Positions 1 through 8,525 of a stretch of 64,000 bases of DNA are shown here, in pieces. Position 1 is the first letter of the stretch. The number at the start of each line of letters is the position of its first letter. Below the pieces are notes generated by a model, which ran no database searches, was not told where the DNA came from, and saw only the letters and a program-made list of their open reading frames with translations. Made by a program: the position numbers and the translations under genes. Location: assembly GCF_008520305.1 (NCBI RefSeq), contig NZ_ML703290.1, positions 1 through 64,000 on the forward strand. Direction: 5' to 3'. The stretch comes from Mesorhizobium sp. SARCC-RB16n (GTDB lineage Bacteria; Pseudomonadota; Alphaproteobacteria; Rhizobiales; Rhizobiaceae).

Positions 1-1
1 G

Positions 2-28
2 ATTCAACGCAATCGTGAGGTTGCCTGA
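2..28 (+). CDS. 3' end of the gene upstream of metW, probably metX
   Basis: Only the last eight codons and a TGA are inside the window, read in the frame that ends at 26-28. The TGA overlaps the ATG of metW as ATGA, which implies translational coupling. In alphaproteobacteria the gene immediately before metW is normally metX, homoserine O-acetyltransferase, so that identity is inferred from context only; nothing in nine codons can confirm it. Confidence 0.45.
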   Translation: MQRNREVA

Positions 29-642
29 TGAGCGTCAATGGCAGCCAGCGTGTCGACCTCGAGGTGGTCGCCAACCTCATCCCGCCGCAATCGCGCGTGC
101 TCGACGTCGGCTCCGGCGACGGCTCGCTGCTCGAATTGTTGCAGGACACCAAGCAGGTCGACGGCCGCGGGCTGGAGTTATCGCAGCGCGGCGTCAACGA
201 ATGCGTGGCGCGCGGGCTCTCGGTTATCCAGGGCGATGCCGACAAGGATCTCGAATTCTATCCCGACAAGGGTTTTGACTTCGTCGTCCTGTCGCAGACC
301 CTGCAGGCCACCCGCAACCCGAAACTGGTGCTCGACGAACTGCTCAGGATAGGCAACCGGGCGATCGTGTCCTTCCCCAATTTCGGCCATTGGCGAGTGC
401 GCCTGTCGCTGTTCGTCAAGGGCCGCATGCCGGTGACCAAGGACCTGCCCTATTCCTGGTACGACACGCCCAACATCCACTTCTGCACCATCCGCGACTT
501 CGTCAATCTGTGCGAAGAGCTTGGTGCGACGGTGGAAAAGGCGACGGCGCTCGACGCCAACGGCCAGAAGATCGGCCTGTCGATGCCTTGGTGGTTCTGG
601 AATTTCTTCGGTCAGCAGGCTGTGTTCCTGCTGAAGCGGTAG
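28..642 (+). CDS. metW: Methionine biosynthesis protein MetW
   Basis: A 204-residue protein with a class I SAM-dependent methyltransferase fold. The glycine-rich motif VLDVGSGDGSLL is near residues 24-35 and the SQTLQATRNP segment, diagnostic of MetW, is near residue 90. MetW partners with MetX, the homoserine acyltransferase of methionine biosynthesis, and is thought to support or regulate it. The start ATG overlaps the stop of the upstream gene as ATGA, so the pair is probably one operon. Length and motif order match the family throughout and I see no lesion. Confidence 0.93.
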   Translation: MSVNGSQRVDLEVVANLIPPQSRVLDVGSGDGSLLELLQDTKQVDGRGLELSQRGVNECVARGLSVIQGDADKDLEFYPDKGFDFVVLSQTLQATRNPKLVLDELLRIGNRAIVSFPNFGHWRVRLSLFVKGRMPVTKDLPYSWYDTPNIHFCTIRDFVNLCEELGATVEKATALDANGQKIGLSMPWWFWNFFGQQAVFLLKR

Positions 643-662
643 GCTTCCGCTCGGGCACGCCG

Positions 663-981
663 CTATTTCAGAACGTCGGTAGCCTTGTGCCGATGTTCGA
701 CGCCATCGGCGAACACCACATCCGATCGCGAATTGGCGGTCCGCAGTGGCAGGATCGCCCGATAAGCCGGCGAATCATACCAGTCGCGCAGATGCTCCCT
801 GTCAGGGAATTCGATGATGATCAGGTGGCCCCCAGTCGTTCTCTATCACCTCCAAATTGCCGCCGTGGACCAGGAAACGACCGCCGAAAGGTTCCAGCGT
901 GGCATCGATTTTATGCAGATACTCGACGATCTGCGGGCCCATTGTAGCCTGGCGCATATGGGCAACGGCGTAGGCGGTCAT
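663..981 (-). pseudogene. DUF1330 protein, frameshifted
   Basis: Starting at ATG 981 the frame reads MTAYAVAHMRQATMGPQIVE and continues as a normal DUF1330 small protein to about residue 50, then meets an early stop. Shifting one base at a run of five C (829-833, five G on the coding strand) restores the expected continuation HLIIIEFPDREHLRDWYDSP and runs to a TAG at 663-665, giving about 105 residues, the usual family size. The whole span is 319 bases, not a multiple of three. Either the gene is broken by one extra G, or the run length is a sequencing error. DUF1330 proteins are dimeric ferredoxin-like-fold proteins of unknown role. Confidence 0.8.
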
Positions 982-1353
982 GACGGTACTCTCTTTGATT
1001 TCGAGACCGGCGGGCCTCGTGAATGGTCTTTTTGCCCAAGCGCTCGCCAGGAAGCGATTACGCTCGAGGTAATGGAGTGGACGCATCCGCCAGAGCCTCC
1101 GCCAATCCTTGCGAGGTGACTTGCGCGTCTTTAGCGATGGCAAAGGTGTTGCAGTTAAAGCGCCAGGACCCGGAATTCATCACGCCTTGTCGGCCAAACC
1201 ACGGCTCAATGGGTGACATAACAGGTTGTTTTTTGTAGCGTCGCACCGAATCCGATGAGGGCCACCCAGGGGGAAGTCCGATCCATTCAACCATCCTGAA
1301 GACCGAAAAAAGCTATCGGAAAGTGCATTTTCGCGCTGGAAACGGCTGACGCG
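982..1353. other. Intergenic stretch with no gene seen
   Basis: About 370 bases lie between the DUF1330 start (minus strand) and the glycosyltransferase start (plus strand). No open frame here has a plausible protein or a partner. The segment must carry the two divergent promoters, but I cannot point to convincing -35 and -10 boxes. No hairpin with a T-run and no repeat stood out. Confidence 0.5.
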
Positions 1354-2277
1354 ATGGAGCATTTGCCCCTCATCACGGTCATCACACCGACCCATAACCG
1401 CCGCGAAACGGTGCTGCGCGCCGTGGAAAGCGTGCTTTCTCAGAACATGACGCGGTTTGAGCACATCGTCGTCGACGATGGCTCGACCGACGGGACGGAA
1501 GCCGCGCTTGCGCGCATTCGCGACCCTCGGCTGATCTATGTCGGCGCGAAATGGCGCGGCGCCAATGCCGCCAGGAATGCCGGCATCGAGCTGGCGAGGG
1601 CGCCCGTGGTGACTTTTCTTGATTCGGACGATCTCTTCCTGCCGCACCGGCTCGAACGGACGCTGGCATGGTTCGATGACAATCCGGCGCTCGAAGTCCT
1701 GCTCTCCTCATATGTCTCGGTGAAGGGCGGCCGTGGCACCGCCTGCGTCAACCGCGGTGCTTTCCTCAGTCCGCCAATGCTGGAGCGGGCGGTGGTTGCG
1801 CAGACGGCCTTCATCGCCGGGTCGGCGATAACGGCCAGGCGGGAGGCTTTGCTGGCTATCGGCGGCTATGACAGCGACATTCCCCGGATGCAGGACCGGG
1901 AGCTTCTGCTGCGCTTCGCACAGCGCTTCGGCGCGCAATTATCGGAAGATATCGACTGGACGAAGCACAATTCGCAGAATTCGATTTCGGGCCGCAGGGA
2001 CGGCTATGTCGAAGCCTATGCGATCCTGATGAGTAAGCACCCGCACATCGCTCGCTCTTACCCCCATGTCCCACCCTTTATGATCACGCGGCAGATCATC
2101 GCCGATATCCTCCGGGGGCGGATACCACAGGCATTTGCGGGATACATGGCCAACCGCTCGTCTGACGCGCTTGGTTATTCAGTGTCGGAATTGATCACCG
2201 GTTATCTCTACGGCCGCCGCTGGCGGCGCGACCTCTACGACGAAGTTCGCGGGAAGTTTGGAATTCCACCGGCCTGA
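1354..2277 (+). CDS. Glycosyltransferase family 2 protein
   Basis: A 307-residue protein with a GT-A nucleotide-sugar transferase domain in its first 200 residues. It opens ITVITPTHNR, has the nucleotide-binding acidic pair in VVDDGSTDGTE (about residues 39-49) and the metal-binding DSDD at about 90-93. It should transfer a sugar from an activated donor to a polysaccharide, lipid or protein acceptor in the cytoplasm or at the inner membrane; donor and acceptor cannot be read from sequence. The gene stands alone between minus-strand neighbours, so context does not help. No transmembrane helix is evident. Confidence 0.88.
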   Translation: MEHLPLITVITPTHNRRETVLRAVESVLSQNMTRFEHIVVDDGSTDGTEAALARIRDPRLIYVGAKWRGANAARNAGIELARAPVVTFLDSDDLFLPHRLERTLAWFDDNPALEVLLSSYVSVKGGRGTACVNRGAFLSPPMLERAVVAQTAFIAGSAITARREALLAIGGYDSDIPRMQDRELLLRFAQRFGAQLSEDIDWTKHNSQNSISGRRDGYVEAYAILMSKHPHIARSYPHVPPFMITRQIIADILRGRIPQAFAGYMANRSSDALGYSVSELITGYLYGRRWRRDLYDEVRGKFGIPPA

Positions 2278-2467
2278 TCTGTCGACAGCTCAGCGATCGG
2301 GTACTGCGCGTCGCAGGGCGCTCGTTCGCCGACAGCGAGATGTCGACCGCCAGAGGGGCTATCAGGAGGGCAACAAAACAGGCCGGCGCCAGGGTTGCTT
2401 CTCCTGGAGATCTTCCATCGTGACCACGGCAAAATAGGGTTTTGCGCTCGCCACCGCAGAAAACAGC

Positions 2468-4285
2468 CTATGTCTTGTGCCGGGCGGCGACTGGCGGCGG
2501 CTCGATGGCACCTGCCCTGACACGGGCGGGTTTCAGCGCGGGCGCGCCGGTATCCTTCACGATCGTCAGGGAACGCGGGAAGAACTGATTGTTGTGCAGG
2601 CCGCGCCCGATATTGATGATCGCGGCATCCTTCAGATGCTTATCCAGCAGCGACAGCACACGCCTCAGCGAGGGGCCGTCGAACGCATCCATCGCTTCAT
2701 CGATGATCACCCATTTCGGCTTCCGCAAGGCAAGCCTTGCGAAGGCGAGCGATCGCTGTTCGTCATCGCCCAACTCACGCTCCCAGCGGGCCGACCGGTC
2801 GAGCGAGGATGACAGCCGGCCGAGGCCGACTTCGGCAAGCACCGCCGAAATATCGGCATCACTTGCCGGAGCGACGCCATAGGGATGGTCAAGGACCTCG
2901 CGCAGCGTGCCGGCCGGGAAATACGGGACACGAGGCACGAAGATGGGGGCTTCTCCCGCCGGCATGCCGATCTTTCCGCTCCCCCATGGCCAAAGGCCGG
3001 CAATGGCACGGAAGAACAGCGTCTTGCCGGCGCCGGGCTCGCCGGTGATCATCACGCGCTCGCCGGCATGGATTTCGACATGCTGGTCGGAGAGCTTCGT
3101 GCAGCCCTCTGGCGAGGCCACTTGGAGTTTCTCGAACGTCAGGCTGCCATTGGCGTTTTCATCGAAGGAGATACGCTTCTCCTTGTCGTGCAGCACATCG
3201 GTTTCATCGAGCGCGATGCGGAAGTCGGCGACACGCATCAGCGTGGCACGCCAGTCGGCGATGCTGCCGATGTTGTTGATGAACCAGCGCAACGACGAAT
3301 GCACCTGGTTGAACGCGCCGACCGCCATCATCAGCCCGCCAAAGCTGATATCGCCCGAGAAATAGACCGGCGAGGCGACCAGGATCGGCGCCACGACGGT
3401 GATCCAGCCATAGGTGTCGGTTACCCAGGACAGGTTGATCTGGGCGGTGTAGATGCGCCGCATCGCACCCAGCACGGTGCCGAGGTCGAGCTCGAGCCGT
3501 CTCTTGGCATCATTCTCGCCGCGGTACAGCGCGATGGCATCGACGTTCTCGTTGACGCGCACCATTGAGGAACGCAGCTCCGCTTCGCGCGTATAGCGGT
3601 CGCTGTTGAGACGGATGAGCGGCCGGCCGACCAGCCAGCTCAGCCAGGAGGCGGTGCCGGCATAGAGGAACGCCGCCCAGACCATGTAGCCCGGTATCGC
3701 CAGCGACCAGCCGCCAATGTGAAAGACGAAGCCCGAAGACAGCTCCCACAGCACGCCGACGAAAGACACGAGCAGGATGAACGACTGCAGCAGGCCGACG
3801 CCAAGATCGGTCGACAGATCAGACAGATGCGCGGCGTCCTGCTGCATGCGCTGGTCGGGATTGACGCCGATGGCGCCGGCATTGGCCAGCCGGAAAGCAC
3901 GCGCCGGCCGCATCCACTGGTCGATCAAATCCAGCGTCAGCGCCTCGCGTAACTTCAGCCGGGTCATCTGGTTGAGCCAGGTCTGGCCGATGTTGAGCAC
4001 CAGCAGCCCGCCGGCGATCATGGCAAAGACGACAAGCTGATGCAGGAAGGCGGCCATGTCGCGGCGCGCGAGCGCGTCGTAAAAGGGTTGGTTCCAGCGA
4101 TTGAGCAGAACCTGGCCGATCGACGTCGCGACGATCACGGCCATGATGCCGGCCGACGTCCACAGCAACCATTTGCGAACAGGCGATTCTATCAGCGCCC
4201 GCTTGATCGTCGCCACCTGATCGCGCAGGCTGCTGGCCACGGCGACCGGCTGAACGGTGGCCTGAGTGTCCAGTTGATCAGCCAT
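2468..4285 (-). CDS. ABC transporter, fused permease and ATPase, SbmA/BacA-like (YddA type)
   Basis: A 605-residue half-transporter if it starts at MADQLDTQATV (4285); a longer frame reaches 4408 but its extra N-terminus is not protein-like. The first roughly 330 residues are a six-helix membrane domain of the SbmA/BacA type, containing the RWR-like motif family segment YDALARRDM. The ATPase follows: Walker A GEPGAGKT near 415-422, a degenerate signature LGDDEQ near 505-510, and Walker B WVIIDEAMDAF near 525-535. Relatives import peptides, cobalamin or other hydrophilic compounds, and BacA-type importers matter to rhizobia inside nodules. The substrate here is unknown. The last 30 residues are Pro/Ala/Arg-rich. 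Confidence 0.88.
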   Translation of the reverse strand: MADQLDTQATVQPVAVASSLRDQVATIKRALIESPVRKWLLWTSAGIMAVIVATSIGQVLLNRWNQPFYDALARRDMAAFLHQLVVFAMIAGGLLVLNIGQTWLNQMTRLKLREALTLDLIDQWMRPARAFRLANAGAIGVNPDQRMQQDAAHLSDLSTDLGVGLLQSFILLVSFVGVLWELSSGFVFHIGGWSLAIPGYMVWAAFLYAGTASWLSWLVGRPLIRLNSDRYTREAELRSSMVRVNENVDAIALYRGENDAKRRLELDLGTVLGAMRRIYTAQINLSWVTDTYGWITVVAPILVASPVYFSGDISFGGLMMAVGAFNQVHSSLRWFINNIGSIADWRATLMRVADFRIALDETDVLHDKEKRISFDENANGSLTFEKLQVASPEGCTKLSDQHVEIHAGERVMITGEPGAGKTLFFRAIAGLWPWGSGKIGMPAGEAPIFVPRVPYFPAGTLREVLDHPYGVAPASDADISAVLAEVGLGRLSSSLDRSARWERELGDDEQRSLAFARLALRKPKWVIIDEAMDAFDGPSLRRVLSLLDKHLKDAAIINIGRGLHNNQFFPRSLTIVKDTGAPALKPARVRAGAIEPPPVAARHKT

Positions 4286-4421
4286 ATCAGAGGTCCTTGC
4301 GTTCAGGTGCGAAGCTGAAACCGGATGAGGAGAGCCGACGGCGGCAGCCCTCAAGCACCGTGCGAGCCCAGCACGACAGATAGGTCGGAAAGATGCCGCG
4401 CGATGCAAGTTTCCATCGCGA

Positions 4422-5210
4422 TCACGAAGGTGTCACTTGCCGAGCCGATGATGTCGCGCTCCTTCCCTCGGCCCGCCGGCCGAGCCGCGTCGCGCCATGC
4501 GGCGACAGCACCGGCACGAAGACGCGGCGAGATGCGCGCTGGGCTACCGGCACGCCTTGGTAAAGCCGCTTCTGCGCCTCCACGACAATGACGCCGGAGA
4601 AGATCGGCCACAACCGCCGGCCGGCGCGCTCCAGCACATTGTGGAAGCGCATCATGAAGCGCCGCCGCGATGGCGGGAAAAACAGGGCATCGGACCAGGC
4701 GGCGGGCGTGAAATTCGCCTCGCGCAGCAATTCGGTGAGCTGCCCGCGCGAGAAAGGCCGCCCGTTGCCGAACGGTGTATGTTCGAAGCGTGCCCAGACA
4801 CCGCGCCGGTTGGGCACGACGATGACGACGCGCCCCGCCGGCGACAGCACCCGCCAGATCTCGTTCAGCGTCTCGCGCGGGTTCTCGACATGTTCGAGCG
4901 AGTGGACGAGCAGCATGCGGTCGATGCAGGAATCGACAAGCGGCAGTTCCTCGTCGAAGACCAGTGCCGTTGCCGTCGGCCCCGTCGCCGGCCAGACCAC
5001 GGCACCCTGGGTCGCCGGCATGAAGGCAAAGACCCGCTCGGCATCGGAGCCGAAGCGCTCCAGCCAGGGCAAGGTGTAGCCGAGGCCGACCAGCCGCTCA
5101 TTGGGCACCGCGGCCCATATCGACGACAGCGCCATGGTGATCGAGTGCTCGGCGAACCGGCCGAGCGTTGTCGAATAGAAGGAGCGAAGGTCGACGATGT
5201 CGGAATGCAT
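4422..5210 (-). CDS. Class I SAM-dependent methyltransferase domain protein
   Basis: A 262-residue protein with a methyltransferase-11-type core. The canonical GxGxG loop is weak, with only LVGLGYTLPW near residue 40, but the later motif around VHSLEHVENPRETLNEIWRV (about 103-122) and the sheet VLSPAGRVVIVVPNRRG are clear. It is divergent from gloB, with about 160 bases between the starts. The same divergent pair is common in Rhizobiales, which suggests a shared regulatory region, but I know of no established function. The C-terminal 40 residues are Arg/Ser-rich and look disordered. Confidence 0.8.
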   Translation of the reverse strand: MHSDIVDLRSFYSTTLGRFAEHSITMALSSIWAAVPNERLVGLGYTLPWLERFGSDAERVFAFMPATQGAVVWPATGPTATALVFDEELPLVDSCIDRMLLVHSLEHVENPRETLNEIWRVLSPAGRVVIVVPNRRGVWARFEHTPFGNGRPFSRGQLTELLREANFTPAAWSDALFFPPSRRRFMMRFHNVLERAGRRLWPIFSGVIVVEAQKRLYQGVPVAQRASRRVFVPVLSPHGATRLGRRAEGRSATSSARQVTPS

Positions 5211-5270
5211 GTCAGGGATGTAGCCGTGATATCGACCGGATTCAACAAAAGGCCCAAGCGGCTGGGATGG

Positions 5271-5329
5271 CGGATGTCATTTCATTATCCCGGGATGTCA
5301 TTCGCTTTGACATCCGGGATGACATTCGC
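5271..5329. repeat. Clustered direct and inverted repeats upstream of gloB
   Basis: The sequence CGGGATGTCATTCGC (5291-5305) recurs as CGGGATGACATTCGC (5315-5329) with a 24 bp period, and a weaker copy begins at 5271. Within this, GGATGTCA (5293-5300) faces TGACATCC (5308-5315) as a perfect 8 bp inverted repeat with a 7 bp spacer. The block ends 42 bases before the gloB ATG and sits in the divergent promoter region, so it may be an operator. Confidence 0.55.
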
Positions 5330-5371
5330 GCTGTCGCGCCCTATGTCTGCGGCGATAAATGGAGAGACGCG

Positions 5372-6139
5372 ATGCCGGTCGAAATCGAACAGTTCATGTG
5401 CCGCACCGACAATTTCGGCGTGCTGGTGCATGACCCCAAAAGCGGCCAGACCGCGATCATCGACGCGCCCGAGGAAGCGCCGATCCTGGCCGCGATCAAG
5501 CGCACCGGCTGGACGCCGACGATGATCCTGACCACGCATCACCATGCCGACCACGTCGAGGCCAATCTGGCGCTCAAGGAGCGCTTCAAGCTGCGCATCG
5601 TCGGCCCAGAGGCGGAGAAGGCCAAGATTCCCGGCATCGACGAAACCGTCGAAGAAGGCTCCGTCCTTCATCTCGGCAATGAGCGCATCGAGGTGATCGC
5701 CACGCCCGGGCATACCGCCGGCCATGTGTCCTACCATCTGCCAGCATCGAAAGTGGCGTTCACCGCAGATACGCTGTTCGCGCTTGGTTGCGGGCGTCTG
5801 TTCGAATGCAAGCCCCCGGTGATGTACGAATCGCTGCAGAAGCTCGCGGCACTTCCGGCCGAGACGACAATCTATTGCGGCCACGAATACACGCTCGCCA
5901 ATGCCCGTTTCGCGCTGAGCGTCGACCCCACCAATTCGGCATTGAAGGAGCGTGCCGCGCGGATCGAGGCGCTACGGCTCGACAACAAGCCGACGCTGCC
6001 GACGACGATCGGCGAGGAACTGTCGACCAATCCTTTCCTACGCTGGCACGATCCGGCGATCCGCAAGCATCTGGGCATGGAAAAGGCTGGAGATGCCGAG
6101 GTCTTCGCCGAGATCCGCAAGCGCAAGGACAATTTCTGA
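5372..6139 (+). CDS. gloB: Hydroxyacylglutathione hydrolase (glyoxalase II)
   Basis: A 255-residue metallo-beta-lactamase-fold hydrolase that releases D-lactate and glutathione from S-lactoylglutathione, the second step of methylglyoxal detoxification. The metal-binding motif TTHHHADHVEAN is at about residues 54-65. The GHTAGHVSYH histidines follow, and a C-terminal HEYT segment precedes the helical substrate-binding region. I chose ATG 5372 because the protein then begins MPVEIEQFMCRTDNF as in relatives and has GGAGAGACG just upstream. The frame is open back to 5168, but that extension is largely made of the repeat block. Confidence 0.93.
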   Translation: MPVEIEQFMCRTDNFGVLVHDPKSGQTAIIDAPEEAPILAAIKRTGWTPTMILTTHHHADHVEANLALKERFKLRIVGPEAEKAKIPGIDETVEEGSVLHLGNERIEVIATPGHTAGHVSYHLPASKVAFTADTLFALGCGRLFECKPPVMYESLQKLAALPAETTIYCGHEYTLANARFALSVDPTNSALKERAARIEALRLDNKPTLPTTIGEELSTNPFLRWHDPAIRKHLGMEKAGDAEVFAEIRKRKDNF

Positions 6140-6161
6140 GCACCATGCGAGCTTTCTGCCG

Positions 6162-6584
6162 ATGACCAGTTCCGCGGAAATCATAGCAACGCTTGCACTG
6201 AAGCCGCATCCGGAAGGCGGCTGGTACGCGGAAACCTTTCGCGACCAAGCCGGCGGTAAGCGGGGCCACTCGACCGCCATCTATTTCCTGCTGGAACGGC
6301 ACCAGCTTTCGGCTTGGCATCGGGTCAGGGATGCCGCCGAGGTTTGGCATTTCCATGCCGGCGCGCCGTTGGCATTGTCGATGTGGGAAGAAAAAAGCGG
6401 CGCCGTTATCGGGCAGGTTCTCGGTATCGACCTCGCGGCCGGCGAACGGCCGCAAATCGTCGTACCGGCAGGCTGGTGGCAATCGGCGCGCAGCCTGGGC
6501 GAGTGGACGCTGGTCGGCTGTACCGTCGCGCCGGGTTTCGATTTCGCCGCCTTCGAACTGGCCGAGCCGGGCTGGCAGCCCTAA
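6162..6584 (+). CDS. DUF985 cupin-fold protein
   Basis: A 140-residue single-domain cupin of the DUF985 type. The family features are LKPHPEGGWYAETFRD near residues 12-27, the metal-ligand-like WHRVRDAAEVWHFHAG near 47-62, and a C-terminal GCTVAPGFDFAAFE. Biochemical function is not established for the family; some members were proposed to bind sugars or act as epimerases, which cannot be judged here. The gene follows gloB after 22 bases and may be co-transcribed. Its TAA (6582-6584) shares bases with the stop of the convergent YhhN gene. Confidence 0.88.
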   Translation: MTSSAEIIATLALKPHPEGGWYAETFRDQAGGKRGHSTAIYFLLERHQLSAWHRVRDAAEVWHFHAGAPLALSMWEEKSGAVIGQVLGIDLAAGERPQIVVPAGWWQSARSLGEWTLVGCTVAPGFDFAAFELAEPGWQP

Positions 6585-7255
6585 CCCAGCAGGAAACCCA
6601 GGGTAATGGCGAGCTGGGCGGCGTAGTACAGCACCCAGACGGCGAGGCGCATCCAGGCTCGATGCGGCGAGATGGCGGCCACCAAAAATTTCTCCGTGGC
6701 GAGCAGCCCGTCCGATCCCATGAACAGCACGCTGCCGCTGATCACCCAGGTGCTGCTAGTCATCAACGCCGACATGCCCATGGCGAGGATGGCCGCGACG
6801 TAGACGGCGATCGGAATACGCAGGCCCGGCCCCACACGGCGCCAGAGCGCCGCCAGCATCACGATCGCGAACACCGCCATGGCCAGTGCAATCGCGCCCC
6901 GCCAGGATTCGGCGGCAAGCAACTCCAATCCGCCACCGCTGTGCAGGAACAGCACGACATAGACGATGTGGGCGACGAGAAAGCTCGCCAACCCGCCGAG
7001 AAATGCCTTTTCCCCGTCGCGCGACAGGAAGGCGTCGCCGATGGCGCTCAGCGCAAGGGCGGCGACCAGCAGCAGCGGGCCGCCCTGCATGCCTGCCAGC
7101 ACGGCGAGCATGGCCACGGCGAGCGTCTTTGCCGCCGAGCGGGCCAGCGTCGGCGGCATGCCAAGCGTGAAGGCATAGATCACCGCCGCCACCAGCGAAA
7201 AGATCAGCGTTGCATTGGCGTTGGCGTCGATGCCGCCGGCAAACGGCATCGTCAT
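6581..7255 (-). CDS. YhhN family membrane protein (lysoplasmalogenase-like)
   Basis: A 224-residue, very hydrophobic protein with about seven to eight membrane helices. It carries the YhhN/TMEM86 signatures ALSAIGDAFLS and GSVLFMGSDGLLA, in which acidic residues lie in the membrane. Eukaryotic TMEM86B is a lysoplasmalogenase; the bacterial role is inferred only. I chose ATG 7255 because everything upstream in this frame is the 21 bp repeat, which would add a tail of repeated RSPGIRR units. Its TAG shares CTA (6581-6583) with the TAA of the convergent cupin gene. Confidence 0.85.
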   Translation of the reverse strand: MTMPFAGGIDANANATLIFSLVAAVIYAFTLGMPPTLARSAAKTLAVAMLAVLAGMQGGPLLLVAALALSAIGDAFLSRDGEKAFLGGLASFLVAHIVYVVLFLHSGGGLELLAAESWRGAIALAMAVFAIVMLAALWRRVGPGLRIPIAVYVAAILAMGMSALMTSSTWVISGSVLFMGSDGLLATEKFLVAAISPHRAWMRLAVWVLYYAAQLAITLGFLLG

Positions 7256-7429
7256 GCCAGGGCTCCGCCTTCGGATGCCAGGGCTCCGCCTTCGGATGCC
7301 AGGGCTCCGCCTTCGGATGCCAGGGCTCCGCTTTCGGCCGCAATGGGCTTGCGCGGGAACAGCCACTTTGCCGCCAGCAACAGCCACATGGCCACCGCCG
7401 AAACCCCGATCAGTGTTGCGCGCGCCATT
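7253..7429 (-). pseudogene. Possible truncated N-terminus of an EamA-type transporter
   Basis: An ATG at 7429 opens a frame that reads MARATLIGVSAVAMWLLLAA followed by KWLFPRKP, then runs through the 21 bp repeats as GALASEG units and stops just as the YhhN gene begins. The opening closely resembles the first membrane helix of EamA/YddG-type exporters (usual form RATLIGxxAxLxWS). No further transporter sequence follows, so this is either a gene remnant cut off by the repeat or a genuine one-helix small protein with a low-complexity tail. Resemblance is judged by eye. Confidence 0.4.
7254..7337. repeat. Four tandem copies of a 21 bp unit
   Basis: The plus-strand unit ATGCCAGGGCTCCGCCTTCGG occurs at 7254-7274, 7275-7295, 7296-7316 and 7317-7337, where the last copy has one change (CTTTCGG). 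The period is a multiple of three and no frame through it has a stop within a unit. It lies exactly at the 5' end of the YhhN gene, which uses the ATG inside the first unit's edge on the minus strand. Confidence 0.95.
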
Positions 7430-7477
7430 CCCTCTCCAGTGGCGCGCCCTCCCCTGTCTTCCAGTGGCGAGCCCGGC

Positions 7478-8266
7478 CTATTGTACCGCTTCGAAACGTC
7501 CGGCGCTGATGGTCAAGGTGCCGATCTGCGTTCCGACCGTGGCGTGGATCGGCGCATATACGCCGGTTTGGCCGAGCGGTGCAAACGTGACCATCATGCG
7601 GCTTTTGTTCTTGAGATAGTTGAGCGCCTTGCGGCCCTTGCGATAGCCAGCCACCGGCTCGAAACCCATCCGGCAGGTGACGGTGTCGCCCTTGTAGCCC
7701 GGCACCGAGATCGTGCCCTTCGAGGCGTAGGTCAGTGTCAGGTCGGCGCGCATCTCGCCATCATAGAACTTGACCTTGCGGCCGCAGACCTGGTCGAGAC
7801 TATCGGCATGGATGACGGTGGCGGCCATCGGATCGAGCACCGATGCCAGGTCGCCGGCGCGGATCGGTACCCAGTTGTTGGGATCGCGCTTGCCCGGAGC
7901 GGGGATGACCTGCGTCGACGTCACGGCACCATTGGTGAAGCGGATATCGACCACGGATGCCTTCTTGCCGGAAGTGTAATCGGCACGAAACGCCTGCGGC
8001 ACCATCTTCTTGCCTGAAATCGTACCCTTGGACGAGATCGTGCCGCGCGTGTCGTCGAACAGCTTGGCCAGGCCCGCTGCGGAGACGGTGCCATTGATCG
8101 CATAAACCCCGTTCTGGTAGCTGCTGGAGAAAGTCGACCTCGCGATCGAGAGACCAAGGAACGACACCGTGTATTCGCCCTTGAACGACTGCGGCGAGGC
8201 GGCTGACGCGACGGACGGCAAGGCGATGGCAAGCGCGGCAACAAGCGCATGAGACGAACGAGGCAT
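7478..8266 (-). CDS. DUF3108 secreted protein
   Basis: A 262-residue protein beginning MPRSSHALVAALAIALPS, a Sec signal peptide with likely cleavage after ASA near residue 23. The mature part is a DUF3108 domain of predicted beta-rich fold, opening FKGEYTVSFLGLSIARSTFS. DUF3108 proteins are periplasmic and of unknown function. A longer frame extends to 8320, but the start at 8266 puts the signal peptide at the N-terminus. The gene is divergent from rpmB, with about 260 bases between them. Confidence 0.85.
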   Translation of the reverse strand: MPRSSHALVAALAIALPSVASAASPQSFKGEYTVSFLGLSIARSTFSSSYQNGVYAINGTVSAAGLAKLFDDTRGTISSKGTISGKKMVPQAFRADYTSGKKASVVDIRFTNGAVTSTQVIPAPGKRDPNNWVPIRAGDLASVLDPMAATVIHADSLDQVCGRKVKFYDGEMRADLTLTYASKGTISVPGYKGDTVTCRMGFEPVAGYRKGRKALNYLKNKSRMMVTFAPLGQTGVYAPIHATVGTQIGTLTISAGRFEAVQ

Positions 8267-8369
8267 GGCTGGATCGGATCCTTGATTTTCGACCGGAGGC
8301 GGGCGACTCCGGTCTGGCATGTCCCTATGAGACCGCTTATAGGAGGAAATCCGGCCTTAATATGAAATG

Positions 8370-8395
8370 CCGGGCGCTTCCTTAGGGAAGCCGGA
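8370..8395. other. Small hairpin between DUF3108 gene and rpmB
   Basis: GCTTCC (8376-8381) and GGAAGC (8386-8391) form a perfect 6 bp stem with a TTAG loop, flanked by CCGG on both sides. It lies about 130 bases before the rpmB start and 100 bases upstream of the DUF3108 gene. It lacks a T-run and is not an obvious terminator; it could be part of the rpmB leader. Confidence 0.35.
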
Positions 8396-8525
8396 GCTTG
8401 ACGCCCCGGTGAAATGCAACTATGGAACGCCAACTTTTTCCATAAGGCCGCCTCACCAGAACCGCGCGCCACCCGGCGTGGGCACAAAGGTTTGGCAGGT
8501 CACGAGAGAACTGAAGGTTAGAACC

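Noticed and set aside
7254-7337. CRISPR-like array
   Set aside because: The four units are contiguous with no spacers and the unit is coding-compatible in all frames; there are no cas genes. It is a simple tandem repeat.
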